64,000 nucleotides of DNA from Rhodopirellula baltica SH 1 (GTDB lineage: Bacteria > Planctomycetota > Planctomycetia > Pirellulales > Pirellulaceae), in the NCBI RefSeq assembly GCF_000196115.1, contig NC_005027.1, positions 4,650,001 through 4,714,000 on the forward strand, given 5' to 3'. This document shows, piece by piece, positions 63,614-64,000 of the stretch. Below the pieces are notes generated by a model that was not told the origin of the DNA, searched no databases, and was given only the letters and a program-made list of their open reading frames with translations. A program made the position numbers and the translations under genes. The first letter of the stretch is position 1. Each line of letters begins with the position of its first letter.

Positions 63614-64000
63614 GATGGTGTGGCAACCACCTCATTGACCAACTCTTCATCGCGGCTGAACGCATCGATGCTTTGAAGCGTCGTTTCCGCAATGGTTTCC
63701 AGTGCTTCTCGTGTGAAGAAGGCTTGGTGAGAAGTGATCAAGACATTTGGAAATGTCATCAAACGCGAAAGCACGTCATCCTGCATGACCTGCTGTGACA
63801 GATCTTCAAAGAACACGCCTGATTCCTCTTCGTAGACATCCAAGGCAAACCCGCCCAACTGGCCGGACTTCAAACCTTCAATAGCCGCAGAAGTATCGAC
63901 CAATCCACCTCGCGATGTGTTGACCAACATCGCACCGCGTTTCATTTTGCTCAGTCGTTCGGCATCGATCAAATGATATGTGTCCGGGGTCAGCGGGCAC
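63610..64000 (-). CDS. D-lactate dehydrogenase-like 2-hydroxyacid dehydrogenase, N-terminus beyond window
   Basis: The C-terminal 129 residues are present and the frame continues beyond the right edge (it begins [20 protein letters not shown]). Conserved segments are those of LdhA-like D-2-hydroxyacid dehydrogenases: [40 protein letters not shown] and [20 protein letters not shown], which holds the catalytic His. It reduces pyruvate or similar 2-keto acids with NADH. The stop overlaps the next ATG by 4 nt, so it is read with the polyketide genes, perhaps only by chance of the operon. Confidence 0.93.
   Translation of the reverse strand, partial: CPLTPDTYHLIDAERLSKMKRGAMLVNTSRGGLVDTSAAIEGLKSGQLGGFALDVYEEESGVFFEDLSQQVMQDDVLSRLMTFPNVLITSHQAFFTREALETIAETTLQSIDAFSRDEELVNEVVATPS

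Overview
The window looks like the chromosome of a marine planctomycete close to Rhodopirellula. Several things point that way: a TIGR03067-type C-terminal domain in two tandem secreted proteins, Tat-exported Gfo/Idh/MocA oxidoreductases, paired SPFH proteins, a type III polyketide synthase operon, large FG-GAP secreted proteins, few clear Shine-Dalgarno sites and loosely packed operons. There are no insertion sequences, phage genes, CRISPR arrays or rRNA genes. One tRNA gene (Ser, anticodon GGA) is present.

Layout. 1-11.5 kb (minus strand): a MoxR/Bat operon running moxR, DUF58, a small BatD-like protein, batA, a batB-batC fusion and a batD-batE fusion, followed after only 10 nt by two tandem paralogous secreted proteins; the last is cut by the left edge. 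11.7-15.0 kb (minus): two overlapping SPFH/band-7 membrane proteins ending in a strong UUCG-loop terminator. 15.8-18.8 kb (plus): rho, tRNA-Ser with its own terminator, and L-serine dehydratase. 19-27 kb: a Gfo/Idh/MocA oxidoreductase (plus), then on the minus strand a secreted endonuclease/exonuclease/phosphatase-fold protein, a fucose-isomerase-like enzyme, a ribulokinase and a nine-repeat FG-GAP protein. 27-33.4 kb: a candidate catabolic locus with a YidR-type propeller, an FCD-type GntR regulator, an SSS sodium symporter, a DapA/NanA-type aldolase and a Tat-exported oxidoreductase. 33.5-37.2 kb: a membrane protein, a QueD/PTPS enzyme, a DUF502 protein and a ComF-type phosphoribosyltransferase.

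37.2-40.1 kb is the most unusual stretch. An ECF-type sigma factor has a long, hairpin-rich leader with a small hairpin over its ribosome binding site. It is followed by a response regulator with a complete CsrA domain at its N-terminus, preceded by a promoter-like element whose -35 and -10 boxes lie in two near-identical palindromes 23 bp apart. This could be a compact post-transcriptional control module.

40.3-51.8 kb holds housekeeping and transport genes: a secreted esterase, cytosine deaminase, a coiled-coil zinc-ribbon membrane protein, a UbiB/ABC1 kinase, a fused ABC permease without partners here, adjacent ZIP and CDF metal transporters, PhoD, a nucleotide-pyrophosphatase-type phosphatase and acylphosphatase. 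51.8-56.9 kb: gyrA with a low-complexity N-terminal extension, divergent from a CbbX/SpoVK-type AAA protein. 56.9-64 kb (minus): a colinear set of a D-lactate-type dehydrogenase (cut by the right edge), methyltransferase, FAD oxidoreductase, type III polyketide synthase, fumarylacetoacetase-family hydrolase, UbiA-like membrane protein, a second methyltransferase and a Rossmann-like protein. Most junctions are stop/start overlaps, so this is probably one biosynthetic operon for a methylated, perhaps prenylated, phenolic lipid.
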